64,000 nucleotides of DNA from Bacteroidia bacterium (GTDB lineage: Bacteria > Bacteroidota > Bacteroidia > B-17B0 > Aurantibacillaceae): positions 226,561 to 290,560 of the forward strand of contig BPGX01000003.1 in the NCBI GenBank assembly GCA_026003255.1. The letters are read 5' to 3'. The notes beneath the pieces are model-generated. The model was not told where the DNA came from. It saw nothing but the letters and a program-made list of their open reading frames with translations, and did no database searches. The stretch's first letter is position 1; each line of letters opens with the position of its first letter. A program made the translations under genes and the position numbers. Shown here piece after piece: positions 53,166 through 63,267 of the stretch.

Positions 53166-54329
53166 ATGTTTTTTAGTGAAAAGATTATCTCAAAACTTTT
53201 AAAGTTACCAACGCCTTTTTATTATTATGATGTGGATATTTTTGAAATGACGATTAAAAAAGTGATTGAAGCGAGTAAGAATATAAATGGGAAAATACAT
53301 TATGCGCTGAAAGCTAATCACCAGAATAGATTGCTTGGAATAGTTGCAAAGAGTGGGTTGGGAGCGGATTGTGTGAGTGGAGGTGAAATACAAAAAGCGT
53401 TAGAAAATGGTATTTCGGCGGAATCTATCGTTTTTGCCGGGGTTGGCAAGACAGATGCGGAGATTGAGTATGCTATAAAGAATAAAGTGTTTTGCTTAAA
53501 TGTAGAGAGTATAGAGGAATTAATGGTAATTGATAGCATTGCCCAAAAGATGAACGATAAGGTGTCAATTGCATTGAGAATAAATCCCAATGTGGATGCT
53601 TATACACATAAGTTTATCACAACGGGTCTGGAAGAAAATAAATTTGGAATCAATGCGTCGGATTTGAAAGATGCGTTAGAAAAATTGAGTAATTTAAAGA
53701 ATGTAGAATTAATTGGTATTCACTTTCATATTGGCTCGCAAATAACAGATTTATCGGTGTTTAAAAATTTATGTTTAAAGATTAATGAGATATTAAGATT
53801 TCTGGAAGAAAGGAGAATAGAAGTAAATCATATCAATGTTGGTGGTGGATTGGGAATAAATTATATGTATCCTGATGAGCATTTGTTTCCAGATTTTGAA
53901 GGTTATTTCAATGTTTTTGAAAAATTTTTAGAGAGACGACCCAATCAACAATTACATTTTGAGTTAGGAAGAGCATTGGTGGCACAATGTGGAGCATTAA
54001 TTTGTAAGGTGATTTTTCATAAAACGTCTGGAAAGAAACATTTTTTGATATTGGATAGTGGCATGAATCATTTGATTCGTCCGGCGTTGTATGAAGCATA
54101 TCATAAGATGGAAAATATAAGTAAGTATAATGAGCTAAACGTTATGTTATACGATGTTTGCGGTCCAATTTGTGAAACAACAGATTATTTTGGAAAGAAT
54201 GTATTATTACCGGAGACACAAAGAGGAGATTATATTGCAGTGCGTTCAGCGGGGGCGTATGGAGAAGTAATGGCTTCAAATTATAATTTACGAGGTTATC
54301 CATCTGTTTATTTTTCCGATGAGATTTAA
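53166..54329 (+). CDS. lysA: Diaminopimelate decarboxylase
   Basis: This PLP enzyme of the alanine-racemase-like fold converts meso-diaminopimelate to lysine. The 387-residue protein has the PLP lysine in KIHYALKANHQNRLLG, the GADCVSGGEIQKAL segment, HFHIGSQITDL and the glycine-rich phosphate site HINVGGGLGINY. The C-terminal GPICETTDYFG contains the catalytic cysteine. It directly follows lysC and is probably co-transcribed. A weak hairpin follows the stop at 54339-54362. Confidence 0.93.
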   Translation: MFFSEKIISKLLKLPTPFYYYDVDIFEMTIKKVIEASKNINGKIHYALKANHQNRLLGIVAKSGLGADCVSGGEIQKALENGISAESIVFAGVGKTDAEIEYAIKNKVFCLNVESIEELMVIDSIAQKMNDKVSIALRINPNVDAYTHKFITTGLEENKFGINASDLKDALEKLSNLKNVELIGIHFHIGSQITDLSVFKNLCLKINEILRFLEERRIEVNHINVGGGLGINYMYPDEHLFPDFEGYFNVFEKFLERRPNQQLHFELGRALVAQCGALICKVIFHKTSGKKHFLILDSGMNHLIRPALYEAYHKMENISKYNELNVMLYDVCGPICETTDYFGKNVLLPETQRGDYIAVRSAGAYGEVMASNYNLRGYPSVYFSDEI

Positions 54330-54338
54330 TTTTTGTCC

Positions 54339-54362
54339 TTTCATCAAAAAATGTAGATGAAA
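54339..54362 (+). terminator. Weak hairpin after lysA
   Basis: TTTCATC and GATGAAA form a 7-bp stem with a 10-base loop, 9 bases after the lysA stop. The T-tract is poor, so termination is uncertain. Confidence 0.35.
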
Positions 54363-54405
54363 TTTGTATTCAATTGTGTATTTTTCGCAATAAAAAATAA
54401 GAGAT

Positions 54406-55125
54406 ATGAAAGTAGTTATAGTAGATGATGAGCGTTTATCAAGAGAAGAGCTGAAAAAGTTATTAAAGCAATATCCGGATGTTGAGATTCTTGCCGAATG
54501 TGCGAATGCTGAAGAGGGTAAAAAGAAAATTGAAGAACTAAAACCGGATTTAGTTTTTCTGGATATTGAAATGCCTGATAAAACGGGTTTTGAAATGTTG
54601 AATGAAATTAGTGCTATACCGGATGTTGTGTTTATTTCAGCTTATGATGAATATGCTATTAAAGCATTTGAATTTCAGGCGTTGGATTATTTGTTGAAAC
54701 CATTGGATCCGCAGCGTTTGGCAGAATGTATAAAGAAGTATCAGATAAAAGAAGAAAAAGAAAGTCAGGCAACTGTGGTTACTACCAAGTTAGATGTTGA
54801 TTCGCGTGTATTTTTGAAAGATGGGGATAATTGTTGGTTTGTGACTTTAAGGGATATAATTTTATTTGAGTCATTAGGGAATTATGTGAAAGTTCATCTG
54901 GCCAATTCGCATCCGATTATTTTCAATAGTTTGAATGCTCTTGAAGAACGGCTACCTTCTGAAATGTTTTTTAGAGCGAATAGGAAGTTTATTATTAATT
55001 TACATCATGTTACTCAAATATCAACATGGGTTAATAATGGTTATATGGTGAAATTAAGTAATGGTATGGAGGTAGATTTGAGTCGTAGGCAATCTGTGAA
55101 ATTTAGAGATACATTTAGTTTATAA
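54406..55125 (+). CDS. LytTR-family response regulator
   Basis: This 239-residue two-component regulator has a receiver domain with the phospho-acceptor D53 in LVFLDIEMPDKTGFEML, the acidic pair DDE at residues 6-8 and the conserved lysine in LDYLLKPLDPQRL. The LytTR DNA-binding domain covers residues about 140-239 (ILFESLGNYVKVHLANSHP, RANRKFIINLHHVTQI, GMEVDLSRRQSVKF). No histidine kinase gene is adjacent, so it is an orphan here. PAP2 and membrane-protein genes follow closely. Confidence 0.92.
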   Translation: MKVVIVDDERLSREELKKLLKQYPDVEILAECANAEEGKKKIEELKPDLVFLDIEMPDKTGFEMLNEISAIPDVVFISAYDEYAIKAFEFQALDYLLKPLDPQRLAECIKKYQIKEEKESQATVVTTKLDVDSRVFLKDGDNCWFVTLRDIILFESLGNYVKVHLANSHPIIFNSLNALEERLPSEMFFRANRKFIINLHHVTQISTWVNNGYMVKLSNGMEVDLSRRQSVKFRDTFSL

Positions 55126-55134
55126 TAATTTCTG

Positions 55135-55698
55135 ATGTTAGAAAGTATCAGGTTATTGGATGAATGGATTTTATTGTGGTTTCAAGGTATTCATAATAAA
55201 ATCCTGGATAATGTATTTTGGTACGTTTCTGAAGGATGGATTTTCTTCCCATTGTGGGGATGGGCGTTGTATGAGATATTTGGATTGTATGGTGTAAAAC
55301 AGATTTGGAAGATTATTGTAATAGTAGGGTTCACTATTTTAATTAGTGATCAGATATGTAATGTCTTTAAGAATCAAGTAAAAAGGTTAAGACCGACTCA
55401 TCAGCAAGAATATAAGGAAAAAATAAAAGTTGTAAATGGATATGTTGGAGGAAAATATGGTTTTTACTCAGCACATGCTTCGAATAGTGCAGCTATAGGG
55501 ATGTTGACATTTTTATTGGTAAGGAGAAGTAGAGTAAAATACTGGATGGTAATTTATCCACTGCTATCTGGTGTGAGCAGGATGTATCTGGGTGTGCATT
55601 TTTTTACGGATGTTTTAATGGGTTGGGTAATGGGAATGGTGATTGCATATTTTGTATTTTTGTTGTTTCAAAGGTATTTACTTGTCAAGGATAATTAG
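55135..55698 (+). CDS. PAP2-family membrane phosphatase
   Basis: This 187-residue integral membrane protein has about five helices and the three PAP2 phosphatase motifs: KNQVKRLRPTHQ (motif 1), GFYSAHASNSAAIG (motif 2, His) and SRMYLGVHFFTDVLMG (motif 3, Arg/His/Asp). Members dephosphorylate undecaprenyl pyrophosphate, lipid A or phosphatidate. It begins 9 bases after the LytTR regulator and abuts the following membrane protein gene. The substrate is not determinable. Confidence 0.9.
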   Translation: MLESIRLLDEWILLWFQGIHNKILDNVFWYVSEGWIFFPLWGWALYEIFGLYGVKQIWKIIVIVGFTILISDQICNVFKNQVKRLRPTHQQEYKEKIKVVNGYVGGKYGFYSAHASNSAAIGMLTFLLVRRSRVKYWMVIYPLLSGVSRMYLGVHFFTDVLMGWVMGMVIAYFVFLLFQRYLLVKDN

Positions 55699-57219
55699 AT
55701 GATATTTTTTTTGATATATGCTCTCTTTTTGGGATGGGCAATTTATTATTTCTGCAAGAAATATGATTTAGATTTTAAGATTGTATTTTGGGTTTGGTTA
55801 TTTAAGGTTATTTTTATATTTTTAATAAGTTATTCTGATTTGAGAAAGTGTTCTTTTTTGAATGTTCCAGATGAAGACAACTATTTTCATGATGCACTTA
55901 TGTTTTACTCACTTGCCAAAGAAGATCTGTTTTATTATTTTAAAATTTTGCTTGACATAGAACCAGAAAAAGTTGAGATTTATAATAAATATTTTACTAC
56001 TACAAATGCATGGTTCAAAGCGCCAGAATTTTTTTACAATGATAACAGATGGGTGGTAAAGGTTCATAGTTTATTTGTTTTTTTGAGTAATGGGGAGTTG
56101 TCGGTTCATCGGTTATTTTCTGGATTTATTTCAATAATAGGTGGATTAATTTTATTTGGATATTTTAATGAAATAATTGAGAGAATTTTTGAAAAACAGT
56201 TTCATGAAAATATTAAGCAAAGAATTTCAGTTGTGTTTGTTGTATCTCAATTATTTCCTGCTTATTTTTTTTATACATCTTTTGTACTTAAAGAGAGTTT
56301 GTTATTATTTTTATTAGCTCTGATTTTATTATTTATTAAAAGATTCTTTGAAGAAAAATTAAATTGGAAGGTATTAATCATTATCTTGATGCTAATATTA
56401 ATCGGAATTACTTTTCGTCCTGTTTATATAATTCCTACCGTTTGTTTTTCTATTCTTTTCTGGATCGTTATTCGTTATATTAATAACAAACATCGATTTT
56501 TAGCTTTTATTGTTTTATGTTTTATTATTTTATTATTTTTTTCTTCCATTTTCAAAATTGTTTTTAATAAAAATATTTTAGAATTAGCACAATATAGGCA
56601 GGAAAGATTTCTAGATGCATCAAGAGGAGGGATTTTTTTGGTAAATGATAAAAAATTTGTCAGAGTGCCTTATGATTGGAATAATGTAAGAATTGATTCT
56701 TTAAATGGGATTTCAGTAGTGAGAATTAAGAAAAATGTTCCTTTAATGTATTGGTATCTGGTTAATTTTAATGATACTATTTTTGAAATAAATAGGGATA
56801 GTATAGAAGAATATAAACTTGTTTATTTTATCGAAAAAGCTAACAGAACAGTTTATATTCCAACACTTAATAAGAATGCTTCTATATTTCAAAATATTCA
56901 TTCAATTGTTGAAGCATTAAAAGTTTTTTTCTTTTATCCAAGAGATATTGAAGGAATATTGGATATTGTGGTATGGTTTGAAAATATTATTTTACTTTTA
57001 TTGTTTTTTGCTGTTACGATATTAATGATAAAAGATAAGAGATATTCGTATTATGCTTACTTATTGATCTGGTTAGGAAGTATAATTTTAATAATTGCAG
57101 TTACTTCGCCAAATACAGGCGCAATAGTACGGTATAGGTATTTTATATTACCAATACTTTTTATTAATTTTGCTCTACATTCCATAATTAAAGGAAAAGA
57201 GAATGCATTTAAAAACTGA
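55699..57219 (+). CDS. Large integral membrane protein of unknown function
   Basis: This 506-residue protein has about ten membrane helices and a large hydrophilic loop (about 305-410). An early extracytoplasmic acidic motif (NVPDEDNYFHDALMFYSLA) stands where GT-C enzymes place their metal-binding residues. This raises the possibility of a sugar or polymer-transfer enzyme, but I recognise no family. The start codon follows the PAP2 stop without a gap, and the next gene overlaps its end by 17 bases. Confidence 0.65.
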   Translation: MIFFLIYALFLGWAIYYFCKKYDLDFKIVFWVWLFKVIFIFLISYSDLRKCSFLNVPDEDNYFHDALMFYSLAKEDLFYYFKILLDIEPEKVEIYNKYFTTTNAWFKAPEFFYNDNRWVVKVHSLFVFLSNGELSVHRLFSGFISIIGGLILFGYFNEIIERIFEKQFHENIKQRISVVFVVSQLFPAYFFYTSFVLKESLLLFLLALILLFIKRFFEEKLNWKVLIIILMLILIGITFRPVYIIPTVCFSILFWIVIRYINNKHRFLAFIVLCFIILLFFSSIFKIVFNKNILELAQYRQERFLDASRGGIFLVNDKKFVRVPYDWNNVRIDSLNGISVVRIKKNVPLMYWYLVNFNDTIFEINRDSIEEYKLVYFIEKANRTVYIPTLNKNASIFQNIHSIVEALKVFFFYPRDIEGILDIVVWFENIILLLLFFAVTILMIKDKRYSYYAYLLIWLGSIILIIAVTSPNTGAIVRYRYFILPILFINFALHSIIKGKENAFKN

Positions 57220-57646
57220 TTTACTTCATTATCCTTTTTATAAAGATCCTTTTCCTGTAAAATTTAGTTATTATTTTACCAATCGATTTAATGATCATTA
57301 TGAAGTGTCTTTTTCAAGGGATGGAAATAATTATTTAAAAGTGACAATTTCATTTTGTGTTACAAATGATGAATATGAAAATGATCAGTATGCGATAATT
57401 AATAAAGGTGATGTTTACAGAGTATTGAATACAGTGTGTTTGATAATTTTAAGTTTTTCAAAGGATCATCCGAATGTCAATCACTATGTTTTTTCAGGAG
57501 AGAGAAGACAATTTGAGATAGAACAAAAAATAGAAGTAACTGGCAGAACAAGAGTTTTTTTAAGATTTGTCGAGAAGTTTTTTAAGCCGCCTGAATGGGA
57601 AGTTAAGCAAGAAGGAAATTTTGTACACTTATTGAAGAAGTACTAA
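57203..57646 (+). CDS. Small conserved-looking protein of unknown function
   Basis: This 147-residue cytoplasmic-looking protein has a beta-rich body (VKFSYYFTNRFNDHYEVSF, NYLKVTISFCVTNDEYEN). It contains FSGERRQFEIEQKIEVTGRT and ends EWEVKQEGNFVHLLKKY. No transmembrane or signal segment and no recognised family. It overlaps the membrane-protein gene by 17 bases, so it is likely the last gene of the LytTR-PAP2 operon, convergent with the next TlpA gene. Confidence 0.55.
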   Translation: MHLKTDLLHYPFYKDPFPVKFSYYFTNRFNDHYEVSFSRDGNNYLKVTISFCVTNDEYENDQYAIINKGDVYRVLNTVCLIILSFSKDHPNVNHYVFSGERRQFEIEQKIEVTGRTRVFLRFVEKFFKPPEWEVKQEGNFVHLLKKY

Positions 57647-57650
57647 CTGG

Positions 57651-58154
57651 CTAGTGAATCTTTTCTCCTTTTATCACTTTTTTAATATTTTCAAATAAAA
57701 TATCTTCATCTCCTTCAACATAAGAATTGTGTGTCCAAACAATGTTACCTACTCCATCTAATAAAAAAGTGTGAGGAACATTAATTACATTTAATGCTCT
57801 CTTTAAATCTTGATTTTCGTCCAGATAGATTTCAAAAGGCCAATTTTTAGCTTTTACATCGGTTACAACTTTGGCAGAACTACGAGAATCATCTATTGAA
57901 ATAGCGATAATTTTTACTCCTGTTTCTTTTTTCCAATCGTCATAATTTTCAGCCATGGCGTCTAATTCTTTTTTACAGGGTTTGCACCATGTAGCCCAGA
58001 AACTAATGACGACGGGCTTTCCTTCGTTCTTAATAATTTCTGTAGTATTAACTTTAGTGCCATCAAGTTTTTTGACTATTATGTCAGGCATTTTATCACT
58101 GCTACTAAGGAATAATAGACATGAGCTGAATAATGATAAAATTACTGCTTTCAT
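57651..58154 (-). CDS. TlpA-family thiol-disulfide oxidoreductase
   Basis: This 167-residue exported thioredoxin-fold protein has a signal peptide (MKAVILSLFSSCLLFLSSS) and active site WCKPC in VVISFWATWCKPCKKELDAM. IIAISIDDSRSSAKVVTDV and the cis-Pro loop VINVPHTFLLDG follow. It probably acts as an envelope reductant, for example for cytochrome c maturation. It lies 29 bases downstream of the coiled-coil membrane protein gene on the same strand. Confidence 0.9.
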   Translation of the reverse strand: MKAVILSLFSSCLLFLSSSDKMPDIIVKKLDGTKVNTTEIIKNEGKPVVISFWATWCKPCKKELDAMAENYDDWKKETGVKIIAISIDDSRSSAKVVTDVKAKNWPFEIYLDENQDLKRALNVINVPHTFLLDGVGNIVWTHNSYVEGDEDILFENIKKVIKGEKIH

Positions 58155-58183
58155 AACTTATTTTTTTGATTAAGGTAGGTTGG

Positions 58184-58693
58184 TTATAATAAATGAAATT
58201 GTTGTAATACTTTTTTGACGTTTTCATCGGTTTTAGCGAGTTCTTTGAGGGCGTTGATGAGGTTGTCAAATTTTTCCTGATTGGTTTTAATGTTTTCGGT
58301 ATCATACATAAGTTTTTGTACGATTTTTTCGAGGGGTTTAAGAAAAGAGCGTCTATCCCAGATGATGTATCCGAACATGGCAATTATCAAGCCATAAAGA
58401 ATGGAAAACATTAGGTCATATTTTTTTTCAAGTGCTTCCAATCTTTCTTGATTGTTTTTTTCCATTGCTTGTAATTGTTGTTGCTGGTTTTCAAATCTAA
58501 GTAGCATTTCTTCTCTTAGTTCGGTTATTTCAAATTCCATTTTTAGTATTCTGTCTCTATCTCCGAGAGTGAAAGGAACAGGCGTATTGGCTCTTTTGTC
58601 TTCTTCTTCACGAGATAATGAGTTGTTTTGTCCCAAAATGCTTGATGTAAAAAGTATAAAAAGCGAGATAATTAATTTATTCGTATATCTCAT
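58184..58693 (-). CDS. Exported/membrane coiled-coil protein of unknown function
   Basis: The 169-residue product has a signal peptide (KLIISLFILFTSSILGQ) and an acidic linker. A coiled coil covers about 50-95 (REEMLLRFENQQQQLQAMEK, NNQERLEALEKKYDLM), followed by one membrane helix (SILYGLIIAMFGYIIW) and a helical tail. The architecture recalls short envelope or motility-associated proteins, but no family is recognised. It is likely co-transcribed with the TlpA gene downstream. Confidence 0.7.
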   Translation of the reverse strand: MRYTNKLIISLFILFTSSILGQNNSLSREEEDKRANTPVPFTLGDRDRILKMEFEITELREEMLLRFENQQQQLQAMEKNNQERLEALEKKYDLMFSILYGLIIAMFGYIIWDRRSFLKPLEKIVQKLMYDTENIKTNQEKFDNLINALKELAKTDENVKKVLQQFHLL

Positions 58694-58767
58694 AATTTAA
58701 TTTAATTTTCATCTACAAAAATACTAACAAATTTAATACCTATTTCAAAATAATGTAGATTATTCAG

Positions 58768-58775
58768 TACTTTTG
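58768..58775 (+). promoter_or_regulatory. -7 element of the metG promoter
   Basis: TACTTTTG matches TAnnTTTG exactly, 19 bases before the metG ATG. A TTTC about 21 bases upstream is a possible weak -33 element. Confidence 0.55.
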
Positions 58776-58794
58776 TGGCTGTTTAATAGAATTT

Positions 58795-60840
58795 ATGAAG
58801 TTTAAGAGAATATTAGTAACTGCTGCTTTACCTTATGCAAATGGTCCTTTACATATTGGTCATATTGCAGGGTGTTATTTACCTGCAGATATTTATGTGC
58901 GTTATTTGAGAAGCAAAGGTGAAGATGTTATTTTTATTTGTGGAAGCGATGAACATGGAGTACCAATTACTATTCGTGCTCAAAAAGAAAATACTACTCC
59001 TCAGGCGATAGTAGATAAGTATCATCAAATTTTGAAGGAATCATTCAAGGGTTTGAATATTTCATTTGATATATATTCCCGTACTACGAATAAATTGCAT
59101 TATCAGACAGCACAAGATTTTTTTAGAACATTGTATCAAAAAGGAGTTTTTATAGAAAAAGAGAGTGAACAATTTTATGATCCGGAAGCCAATCAATTTT
59201 TAGCAGATAGATATATTATCGGCACCTGCCCCAAATGTGGCAATGATAAAGCTTATGGAGATCAATGCGAAAAGTGTGGTTCTACATTAAGTCCGGAAGA
59301 ATTGATAAATCCGAAATCTGCTTTGACGAATGCTACTCCTGTGAAAAAAGTTACTAAAAACTGGTATTTGCCACTCGATAAATTACAACCTAAAATTGCC
59401 GAATATATTGAGCAGCATAAACATTGGAAACCCAATGTGTATGGGCAATGCAAGAGCTGGTTAGAAAGTACAGGGGGATTACAACCACGAGCTATGACCA
59501 GGGATTTAAATTGGGGAGTGCCAGTGCCACCTGAAATACCTGGCTCGCAAGGTAAAGTTTTATATGTCTGGTTTGATGCACCTATAGGATATATTTCTGC
59601 CACTAAAGAATTAATGCCTGATAAATGGGAAATATACTGGAAAAGTCAAGATACGAAGTTAGTACATTTTATTGGAAAAGATAATATTGTTTTTCATTGT
59701 ATCATCTTTCCTGCAATGTTGATGGAACACGGAGAGTATGTGTTGCCTTATGATGTACCAGCAAATGAATTTCTCAATCTGGAAGGTGAGAAAATTTCTA
59801 CATCCAGAAACTGGGCTGTTTGGGTAGATGAATATCTGAAAGATTTTCCGGGTAAGGAAGATGTATTAAGATACGTATTATGTGCGACGGCGCCTGAAAC
59901 AAAAGATAACGATTTTACCTGGAAAGAATTTCAAACCAGAAATAACAGCGAGTTGGCGGATATTCTGGGTAATTTTATCAATAGAGTAGTGGTGCTTATT
60001 AATAAATTTTATGAAGGAAAGATTCCACACGCTGGTACTTTCTCAAAGCAAGATATGTTATTGATTAATTCAATTTCTGAAGCACCTCTAAAAATCGGAG
60101 AAAAGATAGAGCAATATAAATTTAGAGATGCTTTATTTGAACTCATGCAATTGGCAAGATTTGGAAATAAATATCTGGCAGACAATGAACCCTGGAAACA
60201 AATTAAATCAAATCCTGAGTTAGTCAATACAGTGATGAATCTATCAGCACAAATAGCAGCAAATATTGCAATACTATCCGAACCATTTTTACCGAATACA
60301 TCTGCAAAAATTTTCAATGCATTAAAATTGCCTCATCTTAAATGGTCAAATGCAGGAAGCGTAAATATTTTGAACACTGGTCATCAAATACAAAAAGAAC
60401 CAATCATTTTATTTGAAAAGATTGAGGATAGTGTGATTGAAAAACAAATTCAAAAATTACAAGAGAAAAAAGTTTCCTATACAAATAATAACCAACCATT
60501 AATGCCATTAAAAACTGAAATTTCAATTGATGAATTTGATAAATGCGACATTCGTGTAGGCAAGGTATTGAAAGCTGAAAAAGTTCCTAATACCGATAAA
60601 TTGTTGAAATTAGAAGTAGATATTGGACTTGAAATAAGAACTATTGTAAGCGGAGTAGCACATTGTATAAACCCTAAAGATATTGTTGGGAAACAAGTAA
60701 TTGTATTGGCTAATTTGAAACCACGAAAGATTAAAGGGATTGAAAGCAAGGGAATGATTTTATATGCAGATAATGGGAATGGTCAATTAGTCCCTGTTTC
60801 TCCGATTCAGGAATTAACTAATGGAAGTAGTGTTAAATAA
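58795..60840 (+). CDS. metG: Methionyl-tRNA synthetase
   Basis: This class I synthetase of 681 residues shows the HIGH motif as PLHIGHIAG and a zinc knuckle with two CxxC pairs ([18 protein letters not shown]). The catalytic loop is KISTS (the usual KMSKS variant of this phylum), and [14 protein letters not shown] lies in the anticodon-binding region. A C-terminal tRNA-binding OB domain (about 575-681, [20 protein letters not shown] ... [17 protein letters not shown]) is fused. The length is that of the long bacterial form. Confidence 0.96.
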   Translation: MKFKRILVTAALPYANGPLHIGHIAGCYLPADIYVRYLRSKGEDVIFICGSDEHGVPITIRAQKENTTPQAIVDKYHQILKESFKGLNISFDIYSRTTNKLHYQTAQDFFRTLYQKGVFIEKESEQFYDPEANQFLADRYIIGTCPKCGNDKAYGDQCEKCGSTLSPEELINPKSALTNATPVKKVTKNWYLPLDKLQPKIAEYIEQHKHWKPNVYGQCKSWLESTGGLQPRAMTRDLNWGVPVPPEIPGSQGKVLYVWFDAPIGYISATKELMPDKWEIYWKSQDTKLVHFIGKDNIVFHCIIFPAMLMEHGEYVLPYDVPANEFLNLEGEKISTSRNWAVWVDEYLKDFPGKEDVLRYVLCATAPETKDNDFTWKEFQTRNNSELADILGNFINRVVVLINKFYEGKIPHAGTFSKQDMLLINSISEAPLKIGEKIEQYKFRDALFELMQLARFGNKYLADNEPWKQIKSNPELVNTVMNLSAQIAANIAILSEPFLPNTSAKIFNALKLPHLKWSNAGSVNILNTGHQIQKEPIILFEKIEDSVIEKQIQKLQEKKVSYTNNNQPLMPLKTEISIDEFDKCDIRVGKVLKAEKVPNTDKLLKLEVDIGLEIRTIVSGVAHCINPKDIVGKQVIVLANLKPRKIKGIESKGMILYADNGNGQLVPVSPIQELTNGSSVK

Positions 60841-60850
60841 AAGGAATTGT

Positions 60851-60882
60851 TTTGTATCTTTGATTTAATTTTATTAAATTTG
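60851..60882 (+). promoter_or_regulatory. Promoter of rpmH
   Basis: TTTG at 60851-60854 and TAAATTTG at 60875-60882 are separated by 20 bases, an exact Bacteroidota primary-sigma promoter. The rpmH ATG at 60903 is about 14 bases past the likely start. Confidence 0.8.
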
Positions 60883-60902
60883 CGGCTCAAAAATATCAGA
60901 CA

Positions 60903-61058
60903 ATGAAAAGAACCTATCAACCATCCAGAAGAAAAAGAAAAAATAAACATGGTTTCAGAAAAAGAATGAGTACTGCTAATGGTAGAAGAGTATTAGCAGC
61001 TCGTAGAAAAAAAGGCAGAAAAAAACTTACAGTTTCTGACGAAAAAACGCATAAGTAA
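60903..61058 (+). CDS. rpmH: Large-subunit ribosomal protein L34
   Basis: This 51-residue, highly basic protein of the 50S subunit starts [20 protein letters not shown] and continues [20 protein letters not shown], the classic L34 sequence, with a short tail ([11 protein letters not shown]). It is a complete gene with its own strong promoter. The genome neighbourhood lacks dnaA and rnpA, which often flank rpmH elsewhere; in this phylum they are commonly separated. Confidence 0.96.
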   Translation: MKRTYQPSRRKRKNKHGFRKRMSTANGRRVLAARRKKGRKKLTVSDEKTHK

Positions 61059-61116
61059 ATAAATGTTATTACATCATCATCAGATGATGGTAAATGATTG
61101 TTTATCAATAATTAAA

Positions 61117-61145
61117 AGAAAGGTGTTTCTATTAAATGCCTTTCT
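61117..61145 (+). terminator. Hairpin terminator after rpmH
   Basis: AGAAAGG (61117-61123) and CCTTTCT (61139-61145) form a 7-bp stem with a 15-base loop and a T-rich tail (TTCTTTTTTTATC). It lies about 60 bases after the rpmH stop and well before kup. Confidence 0.55.
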
Positions 61146-61291
61146 TTCTTTTTTTATCTACTTAATTGCGGATAGAGTTAATTTTAATCTTTTTGTCTGT
61201 TTTGAAAAAGTTCAGGTTGGTTGTAGCACACCTTTAAAAAAAATTTGGTCGAACGCGACTATAATTAATAATATAGATACTTTTAATTTAA

Positions 61292-63256
61292 ATGTCCGGT
61301 CACAAAAAGCATGACTTTCATCAGCCCGCTCTTTCATTAGCGGGGCTGGTTGTTTCTCTTGGAATTGTTTACGGAGATATTGGAACCTCTCCGCTGTATA
61401 CCTTAAAAGCCATTTTGGGAGAAAATTACATTACGGCAGATATTGTAAAAGGCGCCTTGTCAGCTATTTTCTGGATGTTGACCATGCAAACGACCGTCAA
61501 ATATGTTATTCTGACTCTGAATGCAGACAATAAAGGTGAAGGTGGAATATTCGCTTTATACACACTAGTGAGAAGAAATAAGTATAAGTGGTTGATTGTG
61601 CCTGCTATTATTGGCGGTAGTGCTTTACTTGCAGATGGAATAATAACTCCGCCCATTACCGTAACTTCCGCTATTGAGGGGATACAGAATATTTATTATG
61701 AGGTCAATGTTGTCCCCATTGTGATTTTCATATTAATCTTACTATTTGTCTTTCAACGTGCAGGAACGGATCTGGTAGGAAAATCTTTCGGTCCGATTAT
61801 GTTGGTATGGTTCTTAATGTTAGGAATTTTAGGAGGAAAAGAAATTATCAAAGAATGGTCTGTTTTGTCCGCTTTCAATCCGATATATGCTTTTGAACTG
61901 ATTCAAAAGCATCCTGAAGGAATTTTTGTCTTAGGAGCAGTTTTTTTATGTACCACTGGTGCGGAGGCACTGTATTCTGACATGGGGCATTGTGGTAGAA
62001 AAAATATCCGAATTTCATGGATTTTTGTAAAAATTATGTTGCTGCTCAATTACTTTGGACAAGGAGCCTGGTTATTAAAACATGAGGGGTATAAATTATC
62101 AGAACTTGGAGCAAATGGTAATCCCTTTTTTCTAATAGTCCCTGATACATTTTTAGTGTTCAGTATTCTTATCGCTACAATGGCGGCAATAATTGCTTCG
62201 CAAGCATTGATTAGTGGGTCATTTACACTGGTAAATGAAGCAATGCGGCTCAATATTTTTCCAAAATTGTTAGTAAAATATCCAACTGAATTAAGAGGAC
62301 AGTTATATATCCCGGTTGTAAATTGGCTCATGTTAGGAGGATGTATTTTCATTGTATTGTTTTTCAAAGAGAGTACAAAAATGGAAGCAGCTTATGGTCT
62401 GGCTATCATTTTGACAATGTTAATGACAACCACATTGTTGAATTTTTATTTGCACATGAAACGTTACAATATTATGTTCATTGTGATTTTTATAGGGATT
62501 TATGTAATCATTGAATCTATTTTACTCTATGCGAATTTAAGTAAGTTTTTTCACGGTGGTTACATTACGTTGGCTGTTGCTGGCGCATTGTCATTTGTTA
62601 TGGGTATCTGGTATACTGCTAAAAAATTATCTGAAAGATATGTTGATACTGTAAAATTAGAAGATTACAAAAAATATATCATTGAATTATCTGCTGATAC
62701 ATCTATTCCCAAATATGCTACTCATCTTGTTTACCTTACCTCTGTTCGTGATCCTGAACTCATTGAACAAAAAATTATTCATTCTATTTTACAACGACGA
62801 CCCAAAAGAGCAGACATTTATTGGTTTATTCATGTGGATGTAGTGGATGAGCCCTATAGAATGGAATATAGAGTAACTCACATAGCCAAAGATGATATTA
62901 TTAGAGTGGATTTTTATCTTGGTTTTAGAATTGCGCCTCGAATCAATTTGATGTTCCGAAAAGTTGTAGAAGAATTGGTGAAAAATAAAGAAGTTGATAT
63001 TACTTCACGCTATGAATCTTTACAAAGAAATAACATCAGTGGTGACTTTAAGTTTGTTATTATTGAAAAATATCTTTCTTACGATAATGAATTGCCTTTC
63101 TTTGAAAAATTAATTTTTACGTCTTATTATATTTTGAAAAAATTCTCTTTAAGTGAGGGTAAGGCATTTGGGTTGGATATGAGTGTTGTAAAAATTGAAA
63201 AATATCCAATGATTTTTAGAACGCCATCTCTCATCAATCTCAAAAGAATCGAATAA
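61292..63256 (+). CDS. kup: KUP-family potassium transporter
   Basis: This 654-residue K+:H+ symporter has about 12 membrane helices. The family signature is intact: SLGIVYGDIGTSPLYTLKAI, then GEGGIFALYTLVRR, LADGIITPPITVTSAIEG and GAEALYSDMGHCGR. A cytoplasmic C-terminal domain covers about 450-654. The family imports potassium at low concentration or low pH. The upstream 233 bases contain the rpmH terminator; I found no riboswitch-like structure there. The Mrp-type ATPase gene starts 11 bases later. Confidence 0.93.
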   Translation: MSGHKKHDFHQPALSLAGLVVSLGIVYGDIGTSPLYTLKAILGENYITADIVKGALSAIFWMLTMQTTVKYVILTLNADNKGEGGIFALYTLVRRNKYKWLIVPAIIGGSALLADGIITPPITVTSAIEGIQNIYYEVNVVPIVIFILILLFVFQRAGTDLVGKSFGPIMLVWFLMLGILGGKEIIKEWSVLSAFNPIYAFELIQKHPEGIFVLGAVFLCTTGAEALYSDMGHCGRKNIRISWIFVKIMLLLNYFGQGAWLLKHEGYKLSELGANGNPFFLIVPDTFLVFSILIATMAAIIASQALISGSFTLVNEAMRLNIFPKLLVKYPTELRGQLYIPVVNWLMLGGCIFIVLFFKESTKMEAAYGLAIILTMLMTTTLLNFYLHMKRYNIMFIVIFIGIYVIIESILLYANLSKFFHGGYITLAVAGALSFVMGIWYTAKKLSERYVDTVKLEDYKKYIIELSADTSIPKYATHLVYLTSVRDPELIEQKIIHSILQRRPKRADIYWFIHVDVVDEPYRMEYRVTHIAKDDIIRVDFYLGFRIAPRINLMFRKVVEELVKNKEVDITSRYESLQRNNISGDFKFVIIEKYLSYDNELPFFEKLIFTSYYILKKFSLSEGKAFGLDMSVVKIEKYPMIFRTPSLINLKRIE

Positions 63257-63267
63257 AATTATTTTTT

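Noticed and set aside
58795..60840. KISTS instead of KMSKS in MetG as a defect
   Set aside because: This variant is usual in methionyl-tRNA synthetases of this phylum, and all other motifs are intact.
61059..61291. c-di-AMP or potassium riboswitch upstream of kup
   Set aside because: No conserved core of such riboswitches could be recognised by eye; only a terminator-like hairpin is seen.
61063..61314. 83-codon open frame between rpmH and kup
   Set aside because: It contains the rpmH terminator, overlaps the kup start in another frame, and its sequence has no family-like pattern; judged chance in AT-rich DNA.
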